From: Paraburkholderia tropica
Lineage (GTDB): Bacteria; Pseudomonadota; Gammaproteobacteria; Burkholderiales; Burkholderiaceae
Length of the DNA: 64,000 nt
Reading direction: 5' to 3'
Assembly (NCBI RefSeq): GCF_914484835.1
Contig: NZ_CAJZAR010000028.1
Span: 225,197 to 289,196 of the forward strand
Shown: in pieces, positions 46,580-54,927 of the stretch
Layout of the letters: every line of letters begins with the position of its first letter
How positions within the stretch are numbered: the first letter of the stretch is position 1
Notes under the pieces: generated by a model
Database searches by the model: none
What the model was told of the DNA's origin: nothing
The model's input: only the letters and a program-made list of their open reading frames with translations
Made by a program: the position numbers and the translations under genes

Positions 46580-47581
46580 TTACGCCCCGATCGTCACCGC
46601 GCGCTTGCCGCTGAAATCCCAGCGCTGCGCGTGCGCTGTGTCGACGGCGGCGGGCAGGAGACGGGCCGCGAGGAAGGTATCGGCGATCTTCTGCTGCTCG
46701 CCGAAATTCGCCGCTTCGACCGGGCGCACGAGGTAGCTGCGGCGCGCGTTGGCGCGCTCGATCGTGGCGGCGTCGAGGCCCCAGACCGGCGCGAGCAGAC
46801 GCGCGGCGTCCTGCGGCGACTTGCGCACCCAGTCGCCCGCCTCGCGCAACTGCGCGAACACGGCGGCGAGCACGTCGGGGCGCGCTTCGGCGTAGCGCGT
46901 CGAGGCCAGATAGTAGCGCTGGTACGAGGCGAGCCCGTTGCCGTCCGCGAGAATGCGCACGTCGGCCTGCTGATCGACCGACGCCACATACGGATCCCAC
47001 GTCACCCACGCATCGACGCTGCCGCGCTCGAAGGCGGCGCGCCCATCGGCGGGCGTGAGGTAGTGGATGCGCGCGGCGTCCGGCGGCACGCCCGCTTTCG
47101 CGAGCGCCGCGAGCAGCAGGTAATGGCTGCCCGCGGCCTTGGTCACGGCGATGTCCTTGCCGCGCAGATCGGCGGCCGTGTGCAGCACGCCCGCGCGCTT
47201 GACGATGATCGCCTGCGCGCCCGGCGAGGGCGCTTCCTGCGCGAGATAGACGAAGCGCGCGTGGGCGGCCTGGGCGAAGATCGGCACGGTGTCGGCGACG
47301 TCGGCGCTGAGGTCGATCGCTTCGGCGTTGAGCGCCTCGGTGAGCGGCAGGCCGCTGGCGAACTCGCTCCAGCTCACGTTCACGCCGAGCGGCGCGAGCG
47401 CCGTTTCGAGCGTGCCTTGCGTCTTGAGCACGGTGATCAGCGTCGACGACTTCTGATAACCGATGCGCACGGTCGATGTCGCCGCGGTTGCTGCCGCCGC
47501 GAAACCGGGCCGTGCGAGCAGCGCGCCCGCGCCGAGCATCGAGGCGTTGAAGAGAAAGCGTCGGCGGGTACTCGAGAACAT
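46580..47581 (-). CDS. Sulfonate ABC transporter substrate-binding protein (SsuA-like)
   Basis: A 333-residue periplasmic binding protein of the NitT/TauT/SsuA family. It has a twin-Arg-containing signal peptide (STRRRFLFNASMLGAGALL) and a mature region starting VRIGYQKSSTLITVLKTQGTLE, the pattern of aliphatic sulfonate binding proteins. AAGSHYLLLAALAKAGV and DAWVTWDPYVA are family motifs. The start at 47581 gives the proper signal peptide. It is the last gene of the sulfonate-type cluster; the permease gene is 118 bases upstream. It is one of two binding proteins there, so substrates may differ. Confidence 0.88.
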   Translation of the reverse strand: MFSSTRRRFLFNASMLGAGALLARPGFAAAATAATSTVRIGYQKSSTLITVLKTQGTLETALAPLGVNVSWSEFASGLPLTEALNAEAIDLSADVADTVPIFAQAAHARFVYLAQEAPSPGAQAIIVKRAGVLHTAADLRGKDIAVTKAAGSHYLLLAALAKAGVPPDAARIHYLTPADGRAAFERGSVDAWVTWDPYVASVDQQADVRILADGNGLASYQRYYLASTRYAEARPDVLAAVFAQLREAGDWVRKSPQDAARLLAPVWGLDAATIERANARRSYLVRPVEAANFGEQQKIADTFLAARLLPAAVDTAHAQRWDFSGKRAVTIGA

Positions 47582-47699
47582 GGCGGGTCCGTGAGGTTGC
47601 GTCGCGTTGAGCGGCGTTGAGCAAAACGAGCACTCTAAAACCCGCACCGCCGCGCACCAACCAAGCAATGCTGATAAGCATCGAAGCGCGCTGCCGTGT

Positions 47700-48545
47700 T
47701 CATTCGCGTTCGCGCACCGCGCCAAAGCGCTGATAAACCCCGCGCGCCACTGTGTCGAGCGCAAAGCCCAGCGCGCCGATCACGAGCACGACCGCCATCA
47801 GTTCGGAATAGGCGAGCCGGTCGCGGCAATCGAGAATCAGAAAGCCGAGCCCGGAATTCACGCCGAGCATTTCCGCGGGCACCAGCACGATCCACAGAAT
47901 GCCGATGGCGAGGCGCACGCCGGTCAGCACATGCGCAGCGATGCCGGGCACGTAGATGTGCCAGAGCATTTCGGCGCGAGTCGCGGCCAGACTCTCGCCG
48001 AGCTGGACCCAGCGCGTGTCGATCTGCTGCACGCCCGCCGCCGTGCTGATGACGATGGGCCACACGGCCGCGAAGGTCAGCAGGAAATACACGGGCGGGT
48101 CGCCGACGCCGAGCGACATCACGGCGATCGGCATCCACGCGAGCGGCGAGATCATGCGCAGGAATTGCAGCGCGGGCGACAGCGCGGTTTCGAGCGCCTT
48201 GAAGCGGCCGATCAGAAAGCCGAGCGGCACGCCGAACAGCATCGCCCACGCGAGCCCCACGCCGATCCTGCGCAGACTCGCGCCGATATGCGTGAACAGC
48301 TGATCCTCGCCGATCAGCGCGGGAAACGTGCGCCATGCGGCGAGCGGCCCGAACTGCGCGGCCAGCGCGCTGTGACGCGAGACCAGCGCCACGCCGATCC
48401 ACCACGCGAGCACGATGGCCGCGAGTCCGGTGACGCCGAGCAGCACGCGCGCCGCGCGCTGGCGCAGGCGGCTGGCGGGCGTGTGTGCGGCTAGGGCGAT
48501 GTTTGCGGCATCGCGCTCGCCCGATGTATCGCTGAAGCTAGACAA
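47700..48545 (-). CDS. ABC transporter permease (SsuC/TauC-type)
   Basis: A 281-residue inner-membrane permease with about six helices and the docking loop (GESLAATRAEMLWHIYVPGIAAHVL) typical of nitrate/sulfonate/taurine permeases. No ATG is close to the N terminus; the best start is a TTG at 48545, overlapping the stop of the upstream binding-protein gene. A start further inside would remove the first helix. It serves the two binding proteins and the ATPase at 49806. Confidence 0.85.
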   Translation of the reverse strand: MSSFSDTSGERDAANIALAAHTPASRLRQRAARVLLGVTGLAAIVLAWWIGVALVSRHSALAAQFGPLAAWRTFPALIGEDQLFTHIGASLRRIGVGLAWAMLFGVPLGFLIGRFKALETALSPALQFLRMISPLAWMPIAVMSLGVGDPPVYFLLTFAAVWPIVISTAAGVQQIDTRWVQLGESLAATRAEMLWHIYVPGIAAHVLTGVRLAIGILWIVLVPAEMLGVNSGLGFLILDCRDRLAYSELMAVVLVIGALGFALDTVARGVYQRFGAVRERE

Positions 48546-49728
48546 CGATGGTCTCCGTGCGCGCGTAGGTGTCGGGCAGGCCGAAAGTCTTCATGCCGCC
48601 CACGGCGTCGATGCTCTTTTTCACGAAGCGGTCGTCGACGAGATCGCGCGCGACGAAGGCCGGATCGAGCGCGCCGAGAAACTGCCCGTTGCCTTGCAGC
48701 TGCGTGGTCTTGAGCCGCCGCACGAGTTCCTCGGTGTAGGCCGGATACGGATAGGGCTGAAAGTCGATGCGCTTCTCGTGCCAGTCGGCATGGACGATCG
48801 CGCGGTCGGCGAGATAGCGGCCTTCGTCGGCGGGCGAGGGCGCGAGCACGGTTTGCAGAATGCCCGCCGCGTGCGGCGTATAGCGGTTCGGCCCACTCTT
48901 CGACAACAATTGCGCCGCTTCCTGCGGATGCGTGCGCGTCCAGGCCTGCGCCTTGACGATGCCGTCGACCACCTTCTGCGACCACTCGGGCCGTCCGCTC
49001 AAATCGCGCTCGTGCATGAAGACGACGCAGCAGGCGTGATCGCGCCAGACGTCGCCGGTGAAACGCAGCACCTTGCCGACCTTCAGCGCTTCGGCGGCCG
49101 CGTTGAACGGCTCGGCGACGATGAAACCCGCGATCTGCTTCGCGGCGAGCGCGGGCGGCATGTCCGACGGCGCCATCACGACGAGCCGCACTTCGTTGGG
49201 CTTGAGCGCGCCGTCCTGCGTCAGCACCGGCGTGAGGCCCTGCGCGCGCAGCATGTCCTGCACCACGACGTTGTGAATCGAATACCAGAACGGCACGGCG
49301 ACGGTTTTGCCGCCGAGATCCTTGACCTGCCCGATCTCGGGCGCGACCGTCAGCGCCGAACCGTTCACGTGATTCCACGCGACCACTTTCGCGCTTGCGT
49401 GGCTGCCGTAGCGCGCCCAGATCGTCATCGGCGCGAGCAGGTGGACGACGTTGACCTGGCCGGACAGAAACGCCTCGACGAGTTGCGCCCAGCTACGCAG
49501 GAGCGTCGGCTTTTCGACCTTGAGGCCCGCCTGCTCGAAATAGCCGTTGTTGTGCGCGACGAGCAGCGGCGCGGCATCGGTGATCGGCAGATAGCCGATG
49601 CGCAGCGGCGCGTCGGGCTCGATGGCCGCGCGCGCCGTGGCGGCGCCCAGCAGCGGCGCCGCGCCCGCGACGGTGAACATCGAGGCGAGCTTGAGCCACT
49701 CGCGGCGGGTCATGGGGAGCTGGCACAT
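48538..49728 (-). CDS. ABC transporter substrate-binding protein (nitrate/sulfonate/bicarbonate type)
   Basis: A 396-residue binding protein of the CmpA/NrtA/SsuA superfamily. It has a twin-arginine signal (TRREWLKLASMFTVAGAAPLLGAATARA), and the mature protein starts with LRIGYLPITDAAPLLVAHNNGYFEQAGL. AEPFNAAAEALKVGKVL and DHACCVVFMHE are family positions. The start at 49728 has GAGGAAG upstream; an ATG at 49713 is an alternative. Its C terminus overlaps the permease gene by 8 bases. It is probably exported folded by Tat, perhaps with a bound cofactor (inference). Confidence 0.86.
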   Translation of the reverse strand: MCQLPMTRREWLKLASMFTVAGAAPLLGAATARAAIEPDAPLRIGYLPITDAAPLLVAHNNGYFEQAGLKVEKPTLLRSWAQLVEAFLSGQVNVVHLLAPMTIWARYGSHASAKVVAWNHVNGSALTVAPEIGQVKDLGGKTVAVPFWYSIHNVVVQDMLRAQGLTPVLTQDGALKPNEVRLVVMAPSDMPPALAAKQIAGFIVAEPFNAAAEALKVGKVLRFTGDVWRDHACCVVFMHERDLSGRPEWSQKVVDGIVKAQAWTRTHPQEAAQLLSKSGPNRYTPHAAGILQTVLAPSPADEGRYLADRAIVHADWHEKRIDFQPYPYPAYTEELVRRLKTTQLQGNGQFLGALDPAFVARDLVDDRFVKKSIDAVGGMKTFGLPDTYARTETIVV

Positions 49729-49758
49729 GCGGTGGTCTTCCTCTTGTGGTGGGGCGTT

Positions 49759-49806
49759 GCGGTGAGTCGGTGCAGTGAGTCGATGCAGTGAGTCGATGCG
49801 GTGATT
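49759..49806. repeat. 13-bp tandem repeat, about 3.5 copies
   Basis: ATGCAGTGAGTCG-type units repeat with a 13-base period between the binding-protein and ATPase genes. The repeat ends at the ATPase stop codon. Confidence 0.8.
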
Positions 49807-50651
49807 CAGGCCGGAAGTGGCGCGTGATCCGCGTTTGCGTGACGCGCGGCGTGGATCGTCGAGTGGATGCTTGCGTGCAGCGCACCGACGAGCCGCACGC
49901 GCAGCGCACCGAGCGCTTCGACCTGGTCTGCGCGCGGCTCGGGGAGCGCGACGCGAAGATCGAGCGCGATACCCTCCGGGCCGAGCACGGCGACGCGGTC
50001 GGACACCAGCAGCGCTTCGTCGATGTCGTGCGTGACGAGCAGCGTCGCCGCGCCGCTCTCGCGCACGACGCGCACGAGCAGGCGCTGCATGTCGGCGCGC
50101 GTGACTTCGTCGAGCGCGCCGAACGGCTCGTCGAGCAGCAGCGTGCGCGGCGCGCGCGCGAGCGAACGCGCCAGCGCGGCGCGCTGCGCCATGCCGCCCG
50201 ACAACTGGCGCGGCGCGAAATGCGCGGCGTGCGCGAGCCCGACGGCCTGAAGCGCCGCCCGCACGCGCGCATCGCGTTCGCGGCGCGCGAGCTTCGGCTG
50301 TTTGCGAAAACCGAGGCCGAAGGCCACGTTGCGCTCGACTGAGAGCCACGGCAGCAGGCAGGCATCCTGAAACGCGAGCGCGACGTCGGGGCGCGGACCG
50401 TCGAGCGGCGCGCCATCGACGTGAATGCTGCCCGCTTGCGGCGCGATCAGGCCCGCCGCGACGCGCAGCAGCGTCGACTTGCCCGCGCCGCTCGCGCCGA
50501 TGATCGAGACGAGTTCGCCGGGCGCGACGTCGAGATCGACGTTCGCGAGCACGCTGCGCTGCTGGCGGCGCAGTCCGACGCCGCGCAGTCGCAGACGCGG
50601 CGTGCCCTGCGGCGCGCCGACGTCGCCGTTCATGGCGTCCGCGCCGTTCAT
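49806..50651 (-). CDS. ABC transporter ATPase (SsuB/TauB-type)
   Basis: A 281-residue ATPase. Walker A GASGAGKST at 52-60, Q loop (FQDACLLPW), signature LSGGMAQR, Walker B TLLLDEPFGALDE and switch VTHDIDEAL are all present. The C-terminal extension is rich in His/Ala. The stop of the upstream acyl-CoA dehydrogenase-like gene overlaps its ATG (ATGA). It probably powers the sulfonate-type permease at 47700. The 13-bp repeat array follows its stop. Confidence 0.9.
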   Translation of the reverse strand: MNGADAMNGDVGAPQGTPRLRLRGVGLRRQQRSVLANVDLDVAPGELVSIIGASGAGKSTLLRVAAGLIAPQAGSIHVDGAPLDGPRPDVALAFQDACLLPWLSVERNVAFGLGFRKQPKLARRERDARVRAALQAVGLAHAAHFAPRQLSGGMAQRAALARSLARAPRTLLLDEPFGALDEVTRADMQRLLVRVVRESGAATLLVTHDIDEALLVSDRVAVLGPEGIALDLRVALPEPRADQVEALGALRVRLVGALHASIHSTIHAARHANADHAPLPA

Positions 50652-51763
50652 GCGGCCTCGCTGCGCCGTTGCTGCGCGAGTTGCGACTTCAGTTGCACGA
50701 GGCTCGGCGTGACGATCGGCACAAAGGCGGCTTCGCGGCTGCGGCGCGCGGTGTCGTTCGGCGTGGCGCGCGAGGCGTGCGAGCGCAGATAGCCGCGTCC
50801 GCCCGCCGCCTGTACGTCGAGCCGCGCGGCGGCGTCCACGACGGCAGCGAGGCCGATGCGCAACTCGAACTGCGCGGCGGGCGCGGCGACGAACGCGCCG
50901 CTCGTCACGCCGGCGTAGAGGCTAGCGGCGAGGGCGTCGAGTTCGTGACGCAGCGCGGTGGCGTCGTCGGCGAGCGCGGCGCGCACGGCCGGGCTGCTTG
51001 CGTCCACGGCATCGAGCGCGCGGCGCGCGAGCCCGATCGACATGCCGCATTGCAGGCCGAGGAAGGCAGGACGCGCGCGGGCGAGAAAGGCGCGCGCATC
51101 GGCGTCGATCAGCCAGGAGGCGTCGAGTTGCGCGCCGTCGAGCGTGAGCGCAGCCGTGTTGCTGCCGCGCAGCGCGATCAGGTCGAGGTCGTCGCTGCGC
51201 GCGACGCCGGGCGCATCGTGCGGCAGCGCGAAGATCGCAGGCGGCGCGCCGTCGTGTCGATCGAATGCCGCCGCGACCACGAAGCCCTCGCGGCGCAGAT
51301 TGGTGATCCACGGCAACGCGCCGTCGAGTGCGAAGCGCGTCTGCGCGGCGTCGAGCGGCGCGGCGCGCATCTGCAGCGGCTCGATCGCGCTGAGGTATTT
51401 CATCGCGTTCGAGAGGCCGGTCGCGCCCGCGTGTTCGCCCGCGAGCAGGGCGGGCAGCCAGCGCGCGCGCAACGCGGCGTTCGCGCTTTGCAGCAGATAT
51501 TCGATGAAGGTGCGCTGGCCCCAGAACACGAACGCGCTCGCGAGCGAACGGCGCGCGACGGCGGCGATCGCCTCGATGGCGTCGACGGTCGTGCCGCCCG
51601 TGCCACCGAACGTCTGCTCAACGCCGATGCGGAACAGTCCGGCGCGGCCCAGGCGCGGCACGACCTCGGCCGCGTGCGTGCTGTCCGTATCGAGCGATTC
51701 GGCGTGCGCGTCGAGCCAGGCGGCGAGATCGGCGGGCAGCGTGAGCTCGGCGGGGCGTGTCAT
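50648..51763 (-). CDS. Acyl-CoA dehydrogenase-like flavoprotein (SfnC/DszC-type)
   Basis: A 371-residue protein of the acyl-CoA dehydrogenase superfamily, with an N-terminal helical domain (FRIGVEQTFGGTGGTTVDAIEAIAAVARRSLASAFVFWGQR), a beta domain and a C-terminal helical domain ending AAGGRGYLRSHASRATPNDTARRSREAAFVPIV. The catalytic glutamate of true dehydrogenases is not apparent. It is more like the SfnC/DszC-type flavin monooxygenase-related proteins in sulfur acquisition loci. It lies between the ABC ATPase and AhpD-like genes, with 4-base overlaps on both sides. It may take part in desulfonation or sulfone oxidation (context inference). Confidence 0.8.
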   Translation of the reverse strand: MTRPAELTLPADLAAWLDAHAESLDTDSTHAAEVVPRLGRAGLFRIGVEQTFGGTGGTTVDAIEAIAAVARRSLASAFVFWGQRTFIEYLLQSANAALRARWLPALLAGEHAGATGLSNAMKYLSAIEPLQMRAAPLDAAQTRFALDGALPWITNLRREGFVVAAAFDRHDGAPPAIFALPHDAPGVARSDDLDLIALRGSNTAALTLDGAQLDASWLIDADARAFLARARPAFLGLQCGMSIGLARRALDAVDASSPAVRAALADDATALRHELDALAASLYAGVTSGAFVAAPAAQFELRIGLAAVVDAAARLDVQAAGGRGYLRSHASRATPNDTARRSREAAFVPIVTPSLVQLKSQLAQQRRSEAA

Positions 51764-52359
51764 GCGCTGTGCTCCGTGGCGGGTGTCGATTGGCCGGGCA
51801 GATAGTCGTGCGCGTTCCAGCGATAGCCCGCGAGTTGCGGATTCAGTTCGTTCTGCGCGAAGTTATTGGCGAAGTTGCAGAGCGTGGCGAGGCTCACGCC
51901 GAGGATCACTTCGAGCGCGTTCGCGTCGCTGAAACCGGCGGCGGTGAAGGCGGCGCGCGCCGCATCGGCGACCGCGCCGCGCGTGGCGATCACTTCGCGC
52001 GTGAAGTCGGCCACGGCGTCCAGACGCGCGTCGCCGCTCGGGCGGCCCGTGCGCAGCGCGTCGACCAGCGGCGCGGCCAGTTGCGCCTTTTTCAACGCGA
52101 CGGCCGTGTGGCCCGCGACGCAGAAGCCGCAGCCGTGAATCGCGGCGGCGGTGATCTGCACGGCTTCGCGGTCGGCGAGCGTGAGGCCGCTGCGGCCATT
52201 GATTTCGCCGACGCTCAGATAGGTTTCGAGCGCGACCGGCGCATTCGCAAGCGAGGCGACGAGGTTCGGCAGGAAGCCGTTCGCGGCGAGCGAGCGCTCG
52301 AGGAAAGGGCGGCTCGCCTCGGGGGCGCTCTCGACGGTGTGCAGCGGCAGACGGCTCAT
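51760..52359 (-). CDS. AhpD-like carboxymuconolactone decarboxylase family peroxidase
   Basis: A 199-residue CMD-fold protein with the AhpD/peroxidase signature AAAIHGCGFCVAGHT, where Cys77 and Cys80 form the redox pair and His84 follows. So it probably reduces hydroperoxides, unlike the two-domain CMD protein at 16719. GAGGAA precedes the ATG at 52359. Its stop overlaps the acyl-CoA dehydrogenase-like ATG. It is the first gene of the sulfonate-type operon; direct repeats (GACAGGCGGAT at 52374 and 52404) lie just upstream. Confidence 0.87.
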   Translation of the reverse strand: MSRLPLHTVESAPEASRPFLERSLAANGFLPNLVASLANAPVALETYLSVGEINGRSGLTLADREAVQITAAAIHGCGFCVAGHTAVALKKAQLAAPLVDALRTGRPSGDARLDAVADFTREVIATRGAVADAARAAFTAAGFSDANALEVILGVSLATLCNFANNFAQNELNPQLAGYRWNAHDYLPGQSTPATEHSA

Positions 52360-52588
52360 TTCGGTTCCTCGCGGACAGGCGGATATAGGCGGAAATCGGC
52401 AGCGACAGGCGGATCGGTAGGGAGACCGGCTTGCATACCGATGTACAGATCGATGCGCCGATTGTGGGTGCCGCACGGGGCGCGGACAATGCGCCGCTGT
52501 CCGCGATTCATGCGCGATTGTCTTGCGCGGTGCTGCGCGTTCGCGGCGGCTCCGGCGTGCGTTCGAAGTGCGTTCGAACTGAGTCCGC

Positions 52589-53554
52589 TCAGTGCAGCGC
52601 GGCAAGCGCCGCGTCGCCCGTCGCCGCGCGACGCCACGCGCCGGGCTGCACGCCGGTCACGCGCTTGAAGGCCTGCGCGAACGCCGATTCGGACTGGTAG
52701 CCCACCTGCTCGGCGGCATCGGGCATGCTCGTGCCGGTGCTCAGCATCGACGCCGCGAGCTTCATGCGCACGAGCGTGAGGAACTGCGCGGGCGGCTGAC
52801 CGCAGAGATCGGCGAACTGCTTGCAGAAACGCGCGCGCGACATGTGCGCGAAATCGGCCATGCTCGCCGTGGTCCAGCGCTTGCCCGGCTCGGCGACGAT
52901 CGCCGCCACCAGCGGCGCGAACGCCGGACGACGCAGCAGCGCCCAGAAGCAGGGCGTGAGTTCGTCGTTCGAATCGAGCGCGCGCAGCGTGTAGAGAAAC
53001 AGCAGGCTCGTCAGGCGCGCGATCAAGGGCGAGGGCGTGTGCGGATCGAGATGCGCCTCGGCGCGGATCAGCTCGAAGATCTGGCGCGCGCCGTGCAGCG
53101 CGGGCTGTTCGTGGCGCGCGATCACGTGATCGGGCAACAGCAGGTCGAGCATCAGGCTGTCGAGACCGGACTTGAACTCGAAGAAGCCGCACGCGAGACC
53201 GAGGCTGTCGGACGCGGGCAGGCTCGCCGTGTCGAGCGGCGTCATCGTGCCGTGGCGCGCGCGCTCCTGGCCCGCTTCGGGCGGCAGCGCATGCGGCGAC
53301 AGGCAGTGCGTGACATCGTCGAGCAGGAACACGGCGTCGCCGGCCGCGAGCGCCACGCTGCGCGCCGGGCGGCCGGCCCGCGCCGGCAGATGCAGCCAGC
53401 AGCGGCCATGCAGGACGAGGTGAAAACTGGCGCGGCGATGGCCGCTAGTCGAAGCCTGCCACGCGCCGCAATACTGGCCGACGTGAAACAGCGTGCTGGT
53501 GACTTCGAGGCCTTCGATCAGCCAGGCGGAAAACGCATCGACTTGGGACGGCAT
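52589..53554 (-). CDS. AraC family transcriptional regulator
   Basis: A 321-residue regulator with an N-terminal cupin domain (about 10-190; HLVLHGRCWLHLPARAGRPA) and a C-terminal double helix-turn-helix (about 215-315; ARFCKQFADLCGQPPAQFLTLVRM and ADAAEQVGYQSESAFAQAFKR-like segment). The start at 53554 is chosen because the protein begins just before the cupin; an ATG at 53593 is possible but adds residues. It lies 230 bases upstream of the AhpD-like gene on the same strand and likely controls the sulfonate-type operon. Confidence 0.88.
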   Translation of the reverse strand: MPSQVDAFSAWLIEGLEVTSTLFHVGQYCGAWQASTSGHRRASFHLVLHGRCWLHLPARAGRPARSVALAAGDAVFLLDDVTHCLSPHALPPEAGQERARHGTMTPLDTASLPASDSLGLACGFFEFKSGLDSLMLDLLLPDHVIARHEQPALHGARQIFELIRAEAHLDPHTPSPLIARLTSLLFLYTLRALDSNDELTPCFWALLRRPAFAPLVAAIVAEPGKRWTTASMADFAHMSRARFCKQFADLCGQPPAQFLTLVRMKLAASMLSTGTSMPDAAEQVGYQSESAFAQAFKRVTGVQPGAWRRAATGDAALAALH

Positions 53555-54046
53555 GGAATCGGAACGGTAAAAGCGTGCGCGGACGTTGCGCACGGTCTCT
53601 CACCATAATGCGTTTTGGCTCGGGGCCTACGAAGTTATTGTTCGATGCTTATGGGGGATTGGGGATTGGTTTTGCGCGGTGCGGTGAGGTTAGTTTAGGT
53701 TGGCTTAGTCGCTACGCGTCGGCGATGTTGATGGTCATGTCCGCGACGTATCCAACCCAGAAACGTCACCGTAAAGGTTGAGGGGCGGCGTCCTTCCTTA
53801 GCACTGTAAAGTTTTCCACAGTTTTCGTTGATAGCCCTGTGGGTAACCCATGGACGAGTTCGCCAACTCACTGATGCGCCGAGGGTTTTTCTCGTGACGA
53901 CCAGATTCGGCGCGATCCACTTAACGCCGCGAAACCGCACGCCATCATGTCCGCAGATTTTGGGTGTCGGTCAGTGCACGATCCTTCCTGTCCAGTCACG
54001 CCCCTGGTCGGCGTCTATTAAAGCTCGCAGGCATTGTCCTCCTACG
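53555..54046. other. Lower-GC region downstream of PAAR with no intact gene; possible effector remnant
   Basis: About 490 bases with no gene I can support. Directly after the PAAR stop on the minus strand there is a GGAGGACA ribosome site and ATG (about 54034) that opens a reading frame of only 12 codons. A longer minus-strand frame at 53695-53940 (81 codons) has no recognisable family. PAAR genes are usually followed by toxin genes, so this may be a decayed effector, but I cannot prove it. Confidence 0.45.
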
Positions 54047-54304
54047 CTAACCCGGCAGGCTGGAAATCAGGCTTGCACCGCAACTGGTTCTATGGCCGTG
54101 CAGGGCCACGAAGGTCCCGCCCAGGCGCCAGGACCGATCACATTCGGTAATCACGGTCAGCCCGCAAAGCGGGCACATCACATCGTCGCCCAGGCCCGCT
54201 GCCTGCTTGCCGTCTATGGCCAGTCTATGGGCGCTCGGCAGTACTGTGCCGCCGTGCGTGGTCGAATCTCCGACACGTATGGGTCTCTTCCCGGGGAAAT
54301 GCAT
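54047..54304 (-). CDS. PAAR-domain protein (T6SS spike tip)
   Basis: An 85-residue single-domain PAAR protein. The opening MHFPGKRPIRVGDSTTHGGTVL, the central GLGDDVMCPLCG and terminal GHRTSCGASLISSL follow the PAAR pattern with His and Cys zinc ligands. PAAR proteins cap VgrG trimers and sharpen the T6SS spike. It is 33 bases downstream of the lipoprotein gene in the same island as vgrG. It lacks any toxin extension and ends earlier than many homologues, so the C terminus may be truncated. Confidence 0.85.
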   Translation of the reverse strand: MHFPGKRPIRVGDSTTHGGTVLPSAHRLAIDGKQAAGLGDDVMCPLCGLTVITECDRSWRLGGTFVALHGHRTSCGASLISSLPG

Positions 54305-54337
54305 GCTCGTCCTCGAATGAAATGGGGTGCGGGAGTG

Positions 54338-54856
54338 TCAGAAGCGCGTTACCACCCTTATCCTCATAACGCAGGACTGGTCACTGGTCAGATAGACGGT
54401 AGATCCGTTGGCGTCGGTGTAGCCCTTGTATGCGGGACGGCCATCGCAACCATCAATGAAGTAAGGCTGCCTGGCGGCGGGGCGTACCCCATCGGGAAGT
54501 GTCACGACAAAATTTCGACCGTTCACACCATTGCCGATACGCTCTACGGCGTAAATTCGATAATTGGCGATCGGCTGTTCGAAATGCAGAACGGCGGTAC
54601 GCCCTGAGGCATCCGTCGTGCCGCGCAGCACGATTGATGTCCCGTCAGATTGATTTTGGGTACGCAAGTCGGCGATCACGGCATACGGACGGTCCGCGAG
54701 CGGTTGGCCGGTCGATGGGTCTTGCAGGGCGAACGATTGGACGTATGCGCCTTTACCTGTGTCAGCGGTTTCGCCGATAGGGCTGGTACAACCAGCAACC
54801 AGTGCTGCGGCGGCCATCCACGCAGCGTAGAGGGCACCGGAAAACATCTTCTTCAA
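54338..54856 (-). CDS. T6SS-associated lipoprotein, candidate Tle3 immunity protein (Tli3-like position)
   Basis: A 172-residue lipoprotein: signal peptide with lipobox VAGC (Cys23), probable TTG start (MKKMFSG), with the ATG at 54847 as the alternative. Two related beta-rich modules follow, at about 41-92 and 119-160. The second (TLPDGVRPAARQPYFI, then GYTDANGSTVYL) matches the motif pattern of the C-terminal extension of the VgrG encoded at 58841. Immunity proteins of periplasm-targeted lipase effectors are commonly lipoproteins and lie next to the effector, so Tli3-like protection against the lipase is the best hypothesis. No direct homology claim is made. Confidence 0.75.
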   Translation of the reverse strand: MKKMFSGALYAAWMAAAALVAGCTSPIGETADTGKGAYVQSFALQDPSTGQPLADRPYAVIADLRTQNQSDGTSIVLRGTTDASGRTAVLHFEQPIANYRIYAVERIGNGVNGRNFVVTLPDGVRPAARQPYFIDGCDGRPAYKGYTDANGSTVYLTSDQSCVMRIRVVTRF

Positions 54857-54927
54857 TGAAAGTGGCGTCAGTGTAGGAATTTTATCCGCATAGTTTCGGG
54901 TTGCTAAATTAATGAATACAACTTCGT

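Noticed and set aside
53828..54607. A 259-codon plus-strand frame across the PAAR gene
   Set aside because: It is antisense to the PAAR and lipoprotein genes, which show clear family motifs; no ribosome site.
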